Of a stretch of 5,749 nucleotides of DNA, positions 1 to 5,749 are shown in pieces. A program made the position numbers and the translations under genes. Within the stretch, counting starts at the first letter, position 1. Each line of letters opens with the position of its first letter. Below the pieces are notes generated by a model. That model did no database searches and was not told the origin of the DNA. It saw nothing but the letters and a program-made list of their open reading frames with translations. Origin of the DNA: Bacteroidales bacterium UBA6360 (GTDB lineage: Bacteria > Bacteroidota > Bacteroidia > Bacteroidales > UBA932); the NCBI GenBank assembly GCA_002440085.1, contig DJRM01000108.1:1-5749 (forward strand), in the 5' to 3' direction.

Positions 1-176
1 GCGAAGATCTCATGTGCGAAATCGCCCCTGTTCGTGAACTCGAACACGCGGATGCCTCCGTCATAGCACGCCTTGAGAACCTTCTTTGAAGTCTCCGCGC
101 ACGGATTGTAGAACACAGGCACCAGCCCAGTCGAAACCGCGGCCGAGATTACCTGAATCTTATTGTATTTTGCCAT
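1..176 (-). CDS. eda: KDPG/KHG aldolase (2-dehydro-3-deoxy-phosphogluconate aldolase), N-terminal part
   Basis: This is the first 58 codons of a gene that runs off the left edge. The product begins MAKYNKIQVISAAVSTGLVP and continues through PVFYNP, KACYDGG and RVFEFTNRGDFAHEIF. This is the N-terminal beta/alpha unit of class I KDPG aldolases as found in Bacteroidales. The family cleaves 2-keto-3-deoxy-6-phosphogluconate to pyruvate and glyceraldehyde-3-phosphate in the cytoplasm, closing the Entner-Doudoroff and hexuronate routes. Glu46 in VFEFTNR matches the family's catalytic glutamate (Glu45 in E. coli Eda). The Schiff-base lysine lies in the missing part. The start at 176 gives the expected N-terminus; an AT-rich stretch without Shine-Dalgarno precedes it. 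A terminator separates it from the GH2 gene, so it probably has its own promoter, though a link in uronate catabolism is plausible. The family call is firm; the physiological substrate (KDPG or hydroxy-oxoglutarate) is not. Confidence 0.88.
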   Translation of the reverse strand, partial: MAKYNKIQVISAAVSTGLVPVFYNPCAETSKKVLKACYDGGIRVFEFTNRGDFAHEIF

Positions 177-372
177 ATCATTATAATTTATATAGAATCA
201 ACAATTTGCCGAAACGGCGGGTATGTCCGTCAATAACGCGAGACACTACGACCTGCAAAAATAATAAATAAAACAATATCCCCGTGCACGTACACGGAGA
301 TATTTTCAAAAATTGCAGAAACCCATTACATCCATCTGCCTGAAAAACGATGAGCCGGGAGGCCGGACGACA
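177..372. other. Intergenic region between eda and the GH2 gene
   Basis: This 196-bp gap contains the terminator described separately, plus an AT-rich leader just upstream of eda (about 177-205 and 257-280). I see no coding ORF that resembles a protein. No convincing Bacteroidales promoter pair (TTTG and TAnnTTTG about 19-21 bases apart) is present for eda, although one must be expected if the terminator is efficient. A lone -7-like TATTTTTG on the minus strand at 263-256 falls inside the T-rich tail. Confidence 0.6.
257..304 (-). terminator. Intrinsic terminator at the end of the PUL operon
   Basis: On the minus strand, bases 304-299 (AATATC) pair with 280-275 (GATATT), followed inward by one A/C mismatch (298/281). 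Bases 297-293 (CCGTG) then pair with 286-282 (CACGG), leaving a six-base loop at 292-287. The 11 pairs plus one mismatch are followed at once by a T-rich tail at about 274-257 (GTTTTATTTATTATTTTT). It lies about 70 bp past the GH2 stop codon and before eda, so it should end the SusD-to-GH2 transcript. In the opposite direction the hairpin is followed only by TT then C and an A-run, so it is mainly a minus-strand terminator. Confidence 0.8.
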
Positions 373-2235
373 TTATTCCGCGGCTTTGTGGCCATACCAC
401 TCCTGCATAACATAGAACGCCTTCTTCTTCCCACCCTGGTCGGACACTAGCCCCTTGCGGTTAAAGTCGTCCTGAATATCGACCATCTGCCGGCGCGGGG
501 AGCGGAAGTCCTTGAGGACCCAAGGCGTGGTGCCCGCAAGACCCGGCATGCGGTCCAGCATATTCACGCTGCGGCGGTACATATCCTCCATATACTCTTC
601 AGTAAACCGCTCGTGCACATCACCGTGACGGCCATATACCGCGCCGCCTCCGAACTCGGAGATGAACACCGGCTTCTTTATGTCAAACGTCCAGTTCACG
701 CGGTCACATTTCTCCGACGTGCCGTCATACCAACCGACATACTGATTGAAACTTATCAGGTCCACCAGAGAGGCAAGGTCGTCCTTGACTGTCAGCAGGT
801 CTTTCGCCAAGTATGATTTCTCCATGGCGGCGCTCACAAGCCTCGTCGAATCCATCTCGCGTGCCTTTGCAATCAGAGAACCGAGGAACTTCAGGCGCGC
901 ATCCCCGTGAGGAGTCTCGTTGGCTACGGACCATATCACCACACAGGCGCGGTTCTTGTCGCGGGTAATCATATCGACAAGCTGTGCCTCGGCATTGGCG
1001 TATGTCTCAGGATTCTCCCACTGGATTGTCCAATAGACCGGAATCTCCGACCACACCATAAGCCCCATCTCCTCGGCAGCGCGGACCATGGCCTCGTTGT
1101 GCGGATAATGGGCAAGCCGCACGAAGTTGCAGCCCATCTCCTTTGCCCAGCCCAGAAGTATGCGGGCCTGCTCTTCCGAATATGCCCTGCCGCTCTTTCC
1201 GTACGGAGCCTCCTCGTGTATGGACACGCCCCGGCAGAAGACCTTCTTGCCGTTCAGAAGTATGTCTGTGCCGCGTGTGGATATGGTTCTGAACCCGATT
1301 CTGTCCCTGACAGAGTCGGTCTCCGCCCTGAAGGTGACGTCATACAGCTTGGGATTTTCCGGAGACCACAGCTCCGGCGCGAACTTGAAGGAGAAGGAGG
1401 CATAGCCGTTCGAGTCGGTGCGAACCTTCCTGCTCACCTTGAGTTCCGGAATCTCTATCACGACATCCTGCTCGACCTTCTCCCCGTCCAGCTGAACCCA
1501 GCCGGAGGCTTCTTTGAAGGAGCCGCCGGACAGGCCGAGGCTATAGTCACGGATGAATGTCATCGGAGTCTCGACAATCATCACGCTGCGCGTCAGCCCA
1601 CCATAGTTCCACCAGTCGGAATTGATGGTAGGCACGCCCTCGGGCAACCTCTTGTTATCCACCTTGACCACAAGAGAGTTCTCCCCGTCAAGCAGTTTGC
1701 CCGTGACCTCGAAATTGAACGGGGTGAAGCCTCCGACATGACGGCCGAGTTTCTTGCCGTTCAGTCCCACGATTGCCTCATAGTTGGCCGCGCCGAAATA
1801 GAGAAACGTTCTCCTGCCCTCTTTCGGAGAATACCGGAAACGGTTTCTGTACCAGACAGTTCCCTCGTAATAGTAGAGTTCGTCGCGCTGGGTATTCCAG
1901 TCCCCAGGAACGAGCAGGGTGCGGTCTGTGTTGAAATTGTACTCGTACAGTTTCGTCCTGTCCGCGTTGAAGTCCTTGTCGGCGAAATAGGAACTCTCGT
2001 CTTTCAACGGCATTCTGCGATAGTCGTAATAGCCATTTTCGTAAGGGTCAACTATCGTCTTCCAGAGCCCGTCCAGAGAATATGTGGAACGTGACTGAAC
2101 ATTTACTATCTGGGGTGCGACGCCCACAGAGGGCTCCGATGCGCGGGCCGGCTCCGACGAGACGAGCAGTGCGGAGACTGAGGCCACAAGCGCGGCAGCC
2201 GAGACTGCGCCGATGAAGGGATTATGATTCTTCAT
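373..2235 (-). CDS. Secreted GH2 glycoside hydrolase, probable beta-glucuronidase-type
   Basis: A 620-residue exo-acting glycosidase of family GH2, close in length to E. coli beta-glucuronidase (about 603) and much shorter than LacZ. A signal peptide spans residues 1 to about 32, with a likely signal peptidase I site after ARA; no lipobox is seen, so export to the periplasm or beyond is expected. Domain order: jelly-roll sugar-binding domain at about 50-225 (DWWNYGGLTR at 207-216), immunoglobulin-like domain at about 227-320, TIM barrel at about 321-615. Barrel motifs include GVSIHEE (336-342) and NFVRLAHYPH (370-379). The acid/base is Glu440 in WSVANE and the nucleophile is Glu527 in FISEFGG. 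NRK at 592-594 matches the Asn-x-Lys motif that contacts the uronate carboxylate in beta-glucuronidases. The segment between SE (396-397) and RDKN (425-428) is short, so the long loop 1 of E. coli GUS is absent. It is the last operon gene, 30 bp after the PKD lipoprotein. GH2 membership is firm; glucuronidase is favoured over beta-galactosidase or beta-galacturonidase. Confidence 0.88.
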   Translation of the reverse strand: MKNHNPFIGAVSAAALVASVSALLVSSEPARASEPSVGVAPQIVNVQSRSTYSLDGLWKTIVDPYENGYYDYRRMPLKDESSYFADKDFNADRTKLYEYNFNTDRTLLVPGDWNTQRDELYYYEGTVWYRNRFRYSPKEGRRTFLYFGAANYEAIVGLNGKKLGRHVGGFTPFNFEVTGKLLDGENSLVVKVDNKRLPEGVPTINSDWWNYGGLTRSVMIVETPMTFIRDYSLGLSGGSFKEASGWVQLDGEKVEQDVVIEIPELKVSRKVRTDSNGYASFSFKFAPELWSPENPKLYDVTFRAETDSVRDRIGFRTISTRGTDILLNGKKVFCRGVSIHEEAPYGKSGRAYSEEQARILLGWAKEMGCNFVRLAHYPHNEAMVRAAEEMGLMVWSEIPVYWTIQWENPETYANAEAQLVDMITRDKNRACVVIWSVANETPHGDARLKFLGSLIAKAREMDSTRLVSAAMEKSYLAKDLLTVKDDLASLVDLISFNQYVGWYDGTSEKCDRVNWTFDIKKPVFISEFGGGAVYGRHGDVHERFTEEYMEDMYRRSVNMLDRMPGLAGTTPWVLKDFRSPRRQMVDIQDDFNRKGLVSDQGGKKKAFYVMQEWYGHKAAE

Positions 2236-2265
2236 ATCAAATATTTACGGGTTATAATAAGTCGT
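2233..2265 (-). promoter_or_regulatory. AT-rich translation start region of the GH2 gene, no Shine-Dalgarno
   Basis: The 30 bases between the PKD lipoprotein stop and the GH2 start read on the minus strand as an AT-rich stretch ending AAATATTTGATATG. No purine-rich Shine-Dalgarno is present. This is usual for Bacteroidota, where A/T-rich, weakly structured leaders help initiation. The start is fixed by the signal peptide that begins exactly there. Confidence 0.5.
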
Positions 2266-3600
2266 TTACTTCTTATAGAGTGTGAAATCGTCGAAATACA
2301 TCACACGGGTGCCCATCACGGTGGTGTTGATGTTCTTGCCGTCCTTTGTGAGGAACGGGCGCGGCTGCGGATCCTTCTTGAGGGTGCTGAAGTCTATGTC
2401 GTACTCCAGCGTCTCCCAGTCGCCGTTGAAGAGAATCTCGCCCTTAGGCAGGTTCTTCGTCCCTATGTCCATCCTCGGCCATAGTTGAGTCCTTCCCAGC
2501 CACAGGAACTTGACCCTGATGCCCTTGTATTCGGACAGGTTGATGCCCATCTTTTCTATCTCGGCACGCAGAATCGTGAAATATCCGGACGTGCTCTTCG
2601 ACAGCGGGGCCTCGGCCTTGAGAACCTTTGAGCTCGGGTTGAGGTCCGATGGGTTAGGATTATCCACAATGGAAAGTACGGAGCCTCCGCCGCCCTCCTT
2701 GAACATAACCTTCAGGCCGCCCTCAAAGTCAGCGAACACAACCTCCGGACGGTCGGATACATTGACAGTCCAAGACTGCTCAACTTTCTCGCCCTTGCCG
2801 TTGACGCACTCGTACCTGAGATCGAATGTTCCCGGCTCAGTCAGGACATACGAGAGTTCAGCCTTGTCGGACACCTCCTTCGAGCCGAGGATCCATTTGT
2901 GGACCGCGCCGGTCCCTCCATAGATTATTTCGGCGGAAATCTTCAGGACATCACCCTTGGTGTAGGCGAGAGTCGGTGAGGTGATGGAAAACCGTATGGC
3001 AAGCGGACGCTCGGAGACCTTGACCACGAAAGACTTGCTGAACGAGCCTGCTGAGTTGCGGCCTTCGTACAGAACCGTGCGGTCAGCTGTGCCCTTGATG
3101 AAATATGTTCCGAAAAAAGCCTTGTCGCACGCCTTGACGCCGTCAACCGACCATGAATGCTCCACATCCGAGCCCCTGTCAACTATGGCGTAGAATTTCA
3201 TCGTGCTCTCCTCCACTCTGGTCACTTCCGAGGAATCGCCGACGGAAAGATGCATTTCGAGGATGTCGCTCACCGTGACGGCATATTTCTTTTCCACCGC
3301 CCCGGCTCCGTTTGACGCCCTGTATGTCACCTCATGCTCGCCCGGCTCCGTGAAGGTGAACGTTAACTCATCGGACGAGGATTCGAGCACGCCGTCAACA
3401 TACCACCCTATCGTGAGCCTGTCGCCGCTCACAGGCTCGGCCTTCAGAGAAATCGGTTCGCCGACCGAAGCGGTCAGAGACTCGGCCTCGGTCTGGAATC
3501 TGACCTGCGGCTCCGTATGATGAAGGGGCTCCGCCTGAGGGCCGCACTGCCACAGGAGCAGCGCCGTCGCGGCGACAGCAGTCATAATATTGAGTTTCAT
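2266..3600 (-). CDS. PKD-repeat lipoprotein with C-terminal putative glycan-binding domain (SGBP candidate)
   Basis: A 444-residue lipoprotein. The N-terminus is a hydrophobic segment ending LLLWQC, with Cys19 the probable lipidation site; Gln at -1 is an unusual lipobox residue. Three tandem PKD/Ig-like repeats follow, at about 32-111, 112-196 and 200-283. Each has a central Trp (W66, W150, W236), and each has a Gly-rich turn near its end (ASNGAG, RNSAGS, CVNGKG). The repeats end in VTVSD, VKVSE and VNVSD. The remainder (about 285-444) starts VVFADFEGG, includes NLSEYKGIRVKF and GDWETLEYDIDF, and ends YFDDFTLYKK. This is the layout of a beta-sandwich carbohydrate-binding module, but I cannot name the family. 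No catalytic motif is visible. Its place after SusD and a DUF1735 lipoprotein suggests a surface glycan-binding protein, with the PKD repeats as a spacer that presents the terminal domain. It sits 17 bp after the previous gene and 30 bp before GH2. The architecture is clear; the ligand is unknown. Confidence 0.75.
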   Translation of the reverse strand: MKLNIMTAVAATALLLWQCGPQAEPLHHTEPQVRFQTEAESLTASVGEPISLKAEPVSGDRLTIGWYVDGVLESSSDELTFTFTEPGEHEVTYRASNGAGAVEKKYAVTVSDILEMHLSVGDSSEVTRVEESTMKFYAIVDRGSDVEHSWSVDGVKACDKAFFGTYFIKGTADRTVLYEGRNSAGSFSKSFVVKVSERPLAIRFSITSPTLAYTKGDVLKISAEIIYGGTGAVHKWILGSKEVSDKAELSYVLTEPGTFDLRYECVNGKGEKVEQSWTVNVSDRPEVVFADFEGGLKVMFKEGGGGSVLSIVDNPNPSDLNPSSKVLKAEAPLSKSTSGYFTILRAEIEKMGINLSEYKGIRVKFLWLGRTQLWPRMDIGTKNLPKGEILFNGDWETLEYDIDFSTLKKDPQPRPFLTKDGKNINTTVMGTRVMYFDDFTLYKK

Positions 3601-3617
3601 ATCAATTCAATTCTGTT

Positions 3618-4613
3618 TTAGTTGTATTTCTCCTGATTCTCATCCTGCCACTCGTTCACCCCGTCGCGTATCCTGTTGCGGAAAGTCAGCGTGTCCGTGG
3701 CGTGCCAGATGTTCCCGTCTTTAGCGAACTTGTATTTCAGATAAATCTTCCTGTCCTGCAGAAGGCGGGCTTTGTTGTAGCTGCTCTCTCCGTCCGGTTC
3801 AACGACATAATCCGCACCCGGCACGGAAGAGATCGTCACCGCGCCGTTCTCCTCCAGCGTCAGCTTCATCTGCGCGGCGGTGGTGTTGAGTGCGTCGGCA
3901 ACGGCATTTGCGGTCAGAGAATGCGGCTCCACCGTCGTCAGAGTCCAGACTTTGTTGTTTGACTGCGGGATTTCTGTTTTGTAGGATATTTCCTCCACCA
4001 CTTTGCCGGTCCAGTCCTTGACAACGGCCTTGCCGCCGTGCCACCAGTTTCCGAACAGCATATTCTCATAGCGCACGCCTATGACCGTGGTCTCATACCC
4101 CTCAATCACCCCAAGGCCGTTGCCGTCCGTGATTTTCAGAGGGATGACAAAGCGTGGCGACAGGCTTGCGGAACCGGCGAAGTAGGCGGCAGAGTCAATC
4201 CTTACGGTAATTTTCCCGGAGTGAGTTCCTTTCCGGATGACCGTGCAGCCTTCCCGTCCGCCCTCATTCACAAGCGTGTATTCCTCCGACGGAAGGGCGG
4301 TGAGTTCCGTAAGCGGCTTTGCAAGAGAGGATATATAGGTGAGCGAATTTATCTTCATCGCGGCCAGCGTCTCCCCGTTCGCTAAAGACGCATCAACGGA
4401 ATAGTCTATGGTCCTGTCCGCGCCGTTGGAGATTACGCCCGCGAGGGCTACGGCCGTGGAAAACTCCAGTCCCTCACCCACCACGACGGACCTGACGTCA
4501 GTCCTGTTCGCGAAACCCACTCCCTGAGACTTGGAGTCCGATATGTAATCCTCATAGCAGGAGGTCAGCGACAGCAGCGACGCTCCGATAATCAGTAAAG
4601 TTCTCTTTTTCAT
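3618..4613 (-). CDS. DUF1735 and DUF4361 (BT_3987-like/BT_3044-like) lipoprotein of a PUL
   Basis: A 331-residue lipoprotein with a clear signal peptidase II signal: MKKRT, a hydrophobic stretch, then SLTSC with Cys19 lipidated. The acidic residues just after it (YEDYISD) resemble the surface-export signal of Bacteroidota lipoproteins. Residues of about 30-182 fit the DUF1735 (BT_3987-like N-terminal) domain. Features are VGFANRTD, an Ig-like core with LPSEEYTL, FVIPLKITDGNG at 155-166, and VIGVRYEN at 177-184. Residues of about 185-331 fit the DUF4361 (BT_3044-like C-terminal) domain, with FGNWWHGG near its start and the characteristic FRNRIRDGVNEW at 311-322. Proteins of this type are encoded directly after SusD in many PULs and are thought to bind glycan at the surface, in the position SusE/SusF hold in the starch system. 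No catalytic residues are evident. It begins 20 bp after the SusD stop and is presumably co-transcribed. The ligand cannot be inferred. Confidence 0.85.
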   Translation of the reverse strand: MKKRTLLIIGASLLSLTSCYEDYISDSKSQGVGFANRTDVRSVVVGEGLEFSTAVALAGVISNGADRTIDYSVDASLANGETLAAMKINSLTYISSLAKPLTELTALPSEEYTLVNEGGREGCTVIRKGTHSGKITVRIDSAAYFAGSASLSPRFVIPLKITDGNGLGVIEGYETTVIGVRYENMLFGNWWHGGKAVVKDWTGKVVEEISYKTEIPQSNNKVWTLTTVEPHSLTANAVADALNTTAAQMKLTLEENGAVTISSVPGADYVVEPDGESSYNKARLLQDRKIYLKYKFAKDGNIWHATDTLTFRNRIRDGVNEWQDENQEKYN

Positions 4614-4633
4614 TGTATGTTGTCATTCAGATG

Positions 4634-5749
4634 TTATTGCCAGCTTTCCCAGCCCTCGTTCTGAACCAGGCCGCTGACATTCAGCATTTCCTTATATGGA
4701 ATCGGAAGATATGCGGAACGGAAGGAGCGCGTCTCCACGACGTGATTCAGGTCATATTCGTAATCGCCCTCCCCTATTCTGAGAATCTCCGCCCCGTGGA
4801 CATCCACGTTCAGGGAGCCGAGCGTGGTGGACCAGCGCCTCAGATCGAAGAAACGCATTCCCTCGAAACAGGTCTCAATCCGCCGTTCATTACGGAGGAA
4901 CCTGTCGAAGGCCTCAGTGCCCGCGAGGGAAATCTCTTCAAGGTAGGGGTCGGAAACTATGCCTTCCGCCCCATCGCAGGTCGGCCGGCTCCTGAGCCAG
5001 GAAATGGCCTCCTTCGCCGAAAGCCCGTCAATCTTCCCGGTCGGGCCGACCGCCCTGTTGGCAGCCTCGGCGAACGCGAGGACGACATGAGCCCAGCGTA
5101 TGAAATATTTGCTGCGCGGCATCCTGTTCACAGAACTTTCCGTCCAGTTGAGCCCGCTATAGACAAACTTCTTGATGTGATAATTGGTGAGCGAGTTCCC
5201 GGAGCTAGCCTGCGCCGCGTCCTTGCCCCCGTTCGACCAGTTCTCAAAAGTGTATTTCTTCTTCGGGCTGACCGCTCCAGTCTCTATCGTCCGTCCGTTG
5301 TAGAAAATTGTGCTGTAGAACCGGGGATCACGGTTCGCGTAGGGATTCTTCGGGTCGTACTCATACGTCGGAGACTGCCCGAGCGGGTAGCCGTCCGCCA
5401 TTCCGAAGGCATCGACCAGGTCCTGAGTCGCGCCCATGGTCCCTTTGCCCTGAAATCCCGCCGGATAGAACATCTTCTCCATCGCCTCGCTGGAACTGAT
5501 GTATCTTGAGGCGTAGATGATGGACGGATCATTGGGATCGAACCAGTCAACTGCACGAGAGACACTGAAACCCCCGCTCACGCCACCATCGACATCCTTC
5601 TTGAAATCAATCACTTCCTTGGCATATTCCGCAGCCTTCTCCCAGCGCGACAGGTCGTTGCCCGGGTTGAAGCGCGGACTCGCCCATGTCAGGTAGAGAA
5701 GGGACTTCAGAGCCGTCATGGTCATTCCGTCGAGCCTGCCGTAGCACCT
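4634..5749 (-). CDS. SusD/RagB-family outer-membrane glycan-binding lipoprotein, C-terminal part
   Basis: The reading frame is open to the right edge, so the visible 371 residues are the C-terminal part of a protein usually about 500-650 long. The signal peptide, lipobox Cys and first TPR helices lie outside. The visible part starts RCYGRLDGMTMTALKS, the helix where SusD proteins normally read GrvtkgAAlAlks, so the ATG at 5725 is internal. Further hallmarks are ASPRFN and WEKAAEYAKEVID, then NPYANRDPRFYSTIFYNG, then YFIRWAHVVLAFAEAAN (TPR helix). Next come RNERRIETCFEGMRFFDLRRW at about 4894-4832, and the ending LPIPYKEMLNV with QNEGW. SusD proteins form the lid on a TonB-dependent SusC transporter and deliver oligosaccharides to it; the susC gene is expected just upstream, beyond the window. 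It is the most upstream visible gene of the operon, 20 bp before the DUF1735 gene. The family is certain; the ligand is not. Confidence 0.95.
   Translation of the reverse strand, partial: RCYGRLDGMTMTALKSLLYLTWASPRFNPGNDLSRWEKAAEYAKEVIDFKKDVDGGVSGGFSVSRAVDWFDPNDPSIIYASRYISSSEAMEKMFYPAGFQGKGTMGATQDLVDAFGMADGYPLGQSPTYEYDPKNPYANRDPRFYSTIFYNGRTIETGAVSPKKKYTFENWSNGGKDAAQASSGNSLTNYHIKKFVYSGLNWTESSVNRMPRSKYFIRWAHVVLAFAEAANRAVGPTGKIDGLSAKEAISWLRSRPTCDGAEGIVSDPYLEEISLAGTEAFDRFLRNERRIETCFEGMRFFDLRRWSTTLGSLNVDVHGAEILRIGEGDYEYDLNHVVETRSFRSAYLPIPYKEMLNVSGLVQNEGWESWQ

Noticed and set aside
208..218. GCCG-AAA-CGGC hairpin in the eda leader
   Set aside because: Four base pairs with a three-base loop occur readily by chance; there is no wider structure to suggest a riboswitch or attenuator.
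86..271. Plus-strand open frame of 61 codons at the left end
   Set aside because: It overlaps the eda start region antisense and runs through the intergenic leader into the terminator tail. Its composition is not protein-like, and no upstream translation or promoter signal was seen.
355..366. Small CCGG-GAGG-CCGG hairpin just after the GH2 stop, followed by a T5 run on the minus strand
   Set aside because: The stem is only four pairs and the T-run is separated by several bases; the much stronger hairpin at 304-275 explains termination better.
907..2094. Plus-strand open frame of 395 codons opposite the GH2 gene
   Set aside because: It lies wholly antisense to a gene with complete GH2 motifs. 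Its translation has no recognisable domain and is the His/Arg/Val-rich type produced opposite GC-rich coding DNA.
373..2235. GH2 gene as lacZ-type beta-galactosidase
   Set aside because: It lacks the extra C-terminal domains of LacZ, has GUS-like length, and carries Asn-x-Lys near the C-terminus. A compact Bacteroidota beta-galactosidase remains possible, so no gene symbol was assigned.
4613..5509. Plus-strand open frame of 298 codons opposite the SusD gene
   Set aside because: It is fully antisense to an unmistakable SusD sequence; it shows no domain, signal peptide or start context of its own.
5723..5725. ATG at 5725 as the start of the SusD gene
   Set aside because: The frame stays open to 5749 and encodes RCYGRLDG immediately before this ATG, in line with the conserved SusD helix. 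No signal peptide follows the ATG, so it is an internal methionine.
1..5749. Mobile element, CRISPR, tRNA/rRNA or defence-system content
   Set aside because: No transposase or integrase motifs, direct-repeat arrays, terminal inverted repeats or tRNA-like cloverleaf sequences were seen. All substantial coding space is explained by PUL genes and eda.

Overview
The window looks like Bacteroidota DNA, probably from the Bacteroidales. Four genes lie head to tail on the minus strand and form the downstream part of a polysaccharide utilization locus (PUL). The visible order is a SusD-family outer-membrane lipoprotein (C-terminal part only), a DUF1735/DUF4361 (BT_3987-like/BT_3044-like) lipoprotein, a PKD-repeat lipoprotein with a C-terminal beta-rich domain that looks glycan-binding, and a secreted GH2 glycoside hydrolase. 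The SusD/DUF1735 pair is diagnostic of this phylum. Coding DNA is GC-rich while the short intergenic gaps are AT-rich, and no strong Shine-Dalgarno is seen at any start. That fits a higher-GC Bacteroidales lineage (Alistipes-like or an uncultured relative), but genus cannot be fixed from this window.

Layout from right to left, which is the direction of transcription: 5749-4634 SusD (its start, and presumably the SusC partner, lie beyond the right edge); a 20-bp gap; 4613-3618 DUF1735/DUF4361 lipoprotein; a 17-bp gap; 3600-2266 PKD-repeat lipoprotein; a 30-bp gap; 2235-373 GH2 enzyme; then a 196-bp non-coding gap containing a good intrinsic terminator (about 304-257); and finally, at 176-1, the first 58 codons of a KDPG/KHG aldolase (eda), which runs off the left edge. 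The tight spacing implies one operon that ends at the terminator.

Likely joint function (inference): SusD and the two lipoproteins capture a glycan at the cell surface and feed it to an off-window SusC transporter. The GH2 enzyme, exported through a cleavable signal peptide, then trims a terminal beta-linked sugar, most likely in the periplasm. The GH2 carries the C-terminal Asn-x-Lys motif associated with beta-glucuronidases and has a short active-site loop region. The next gene downstream is the aldolase that ends hexuronate catabolism. Together these suggest a uronic-acid-containing glycan, but the exact substrate cannot be read from the sequence.

I found no sign of an undescribed system, mobile element, CRISPR array, tRNA or rRNA. 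The most useful leads are the uronate hypothesis, the three-repeat PKD lipoprotein with its unassigned C-terminal domain, and a recurrent TGATATG context at three of the four visible start codons.
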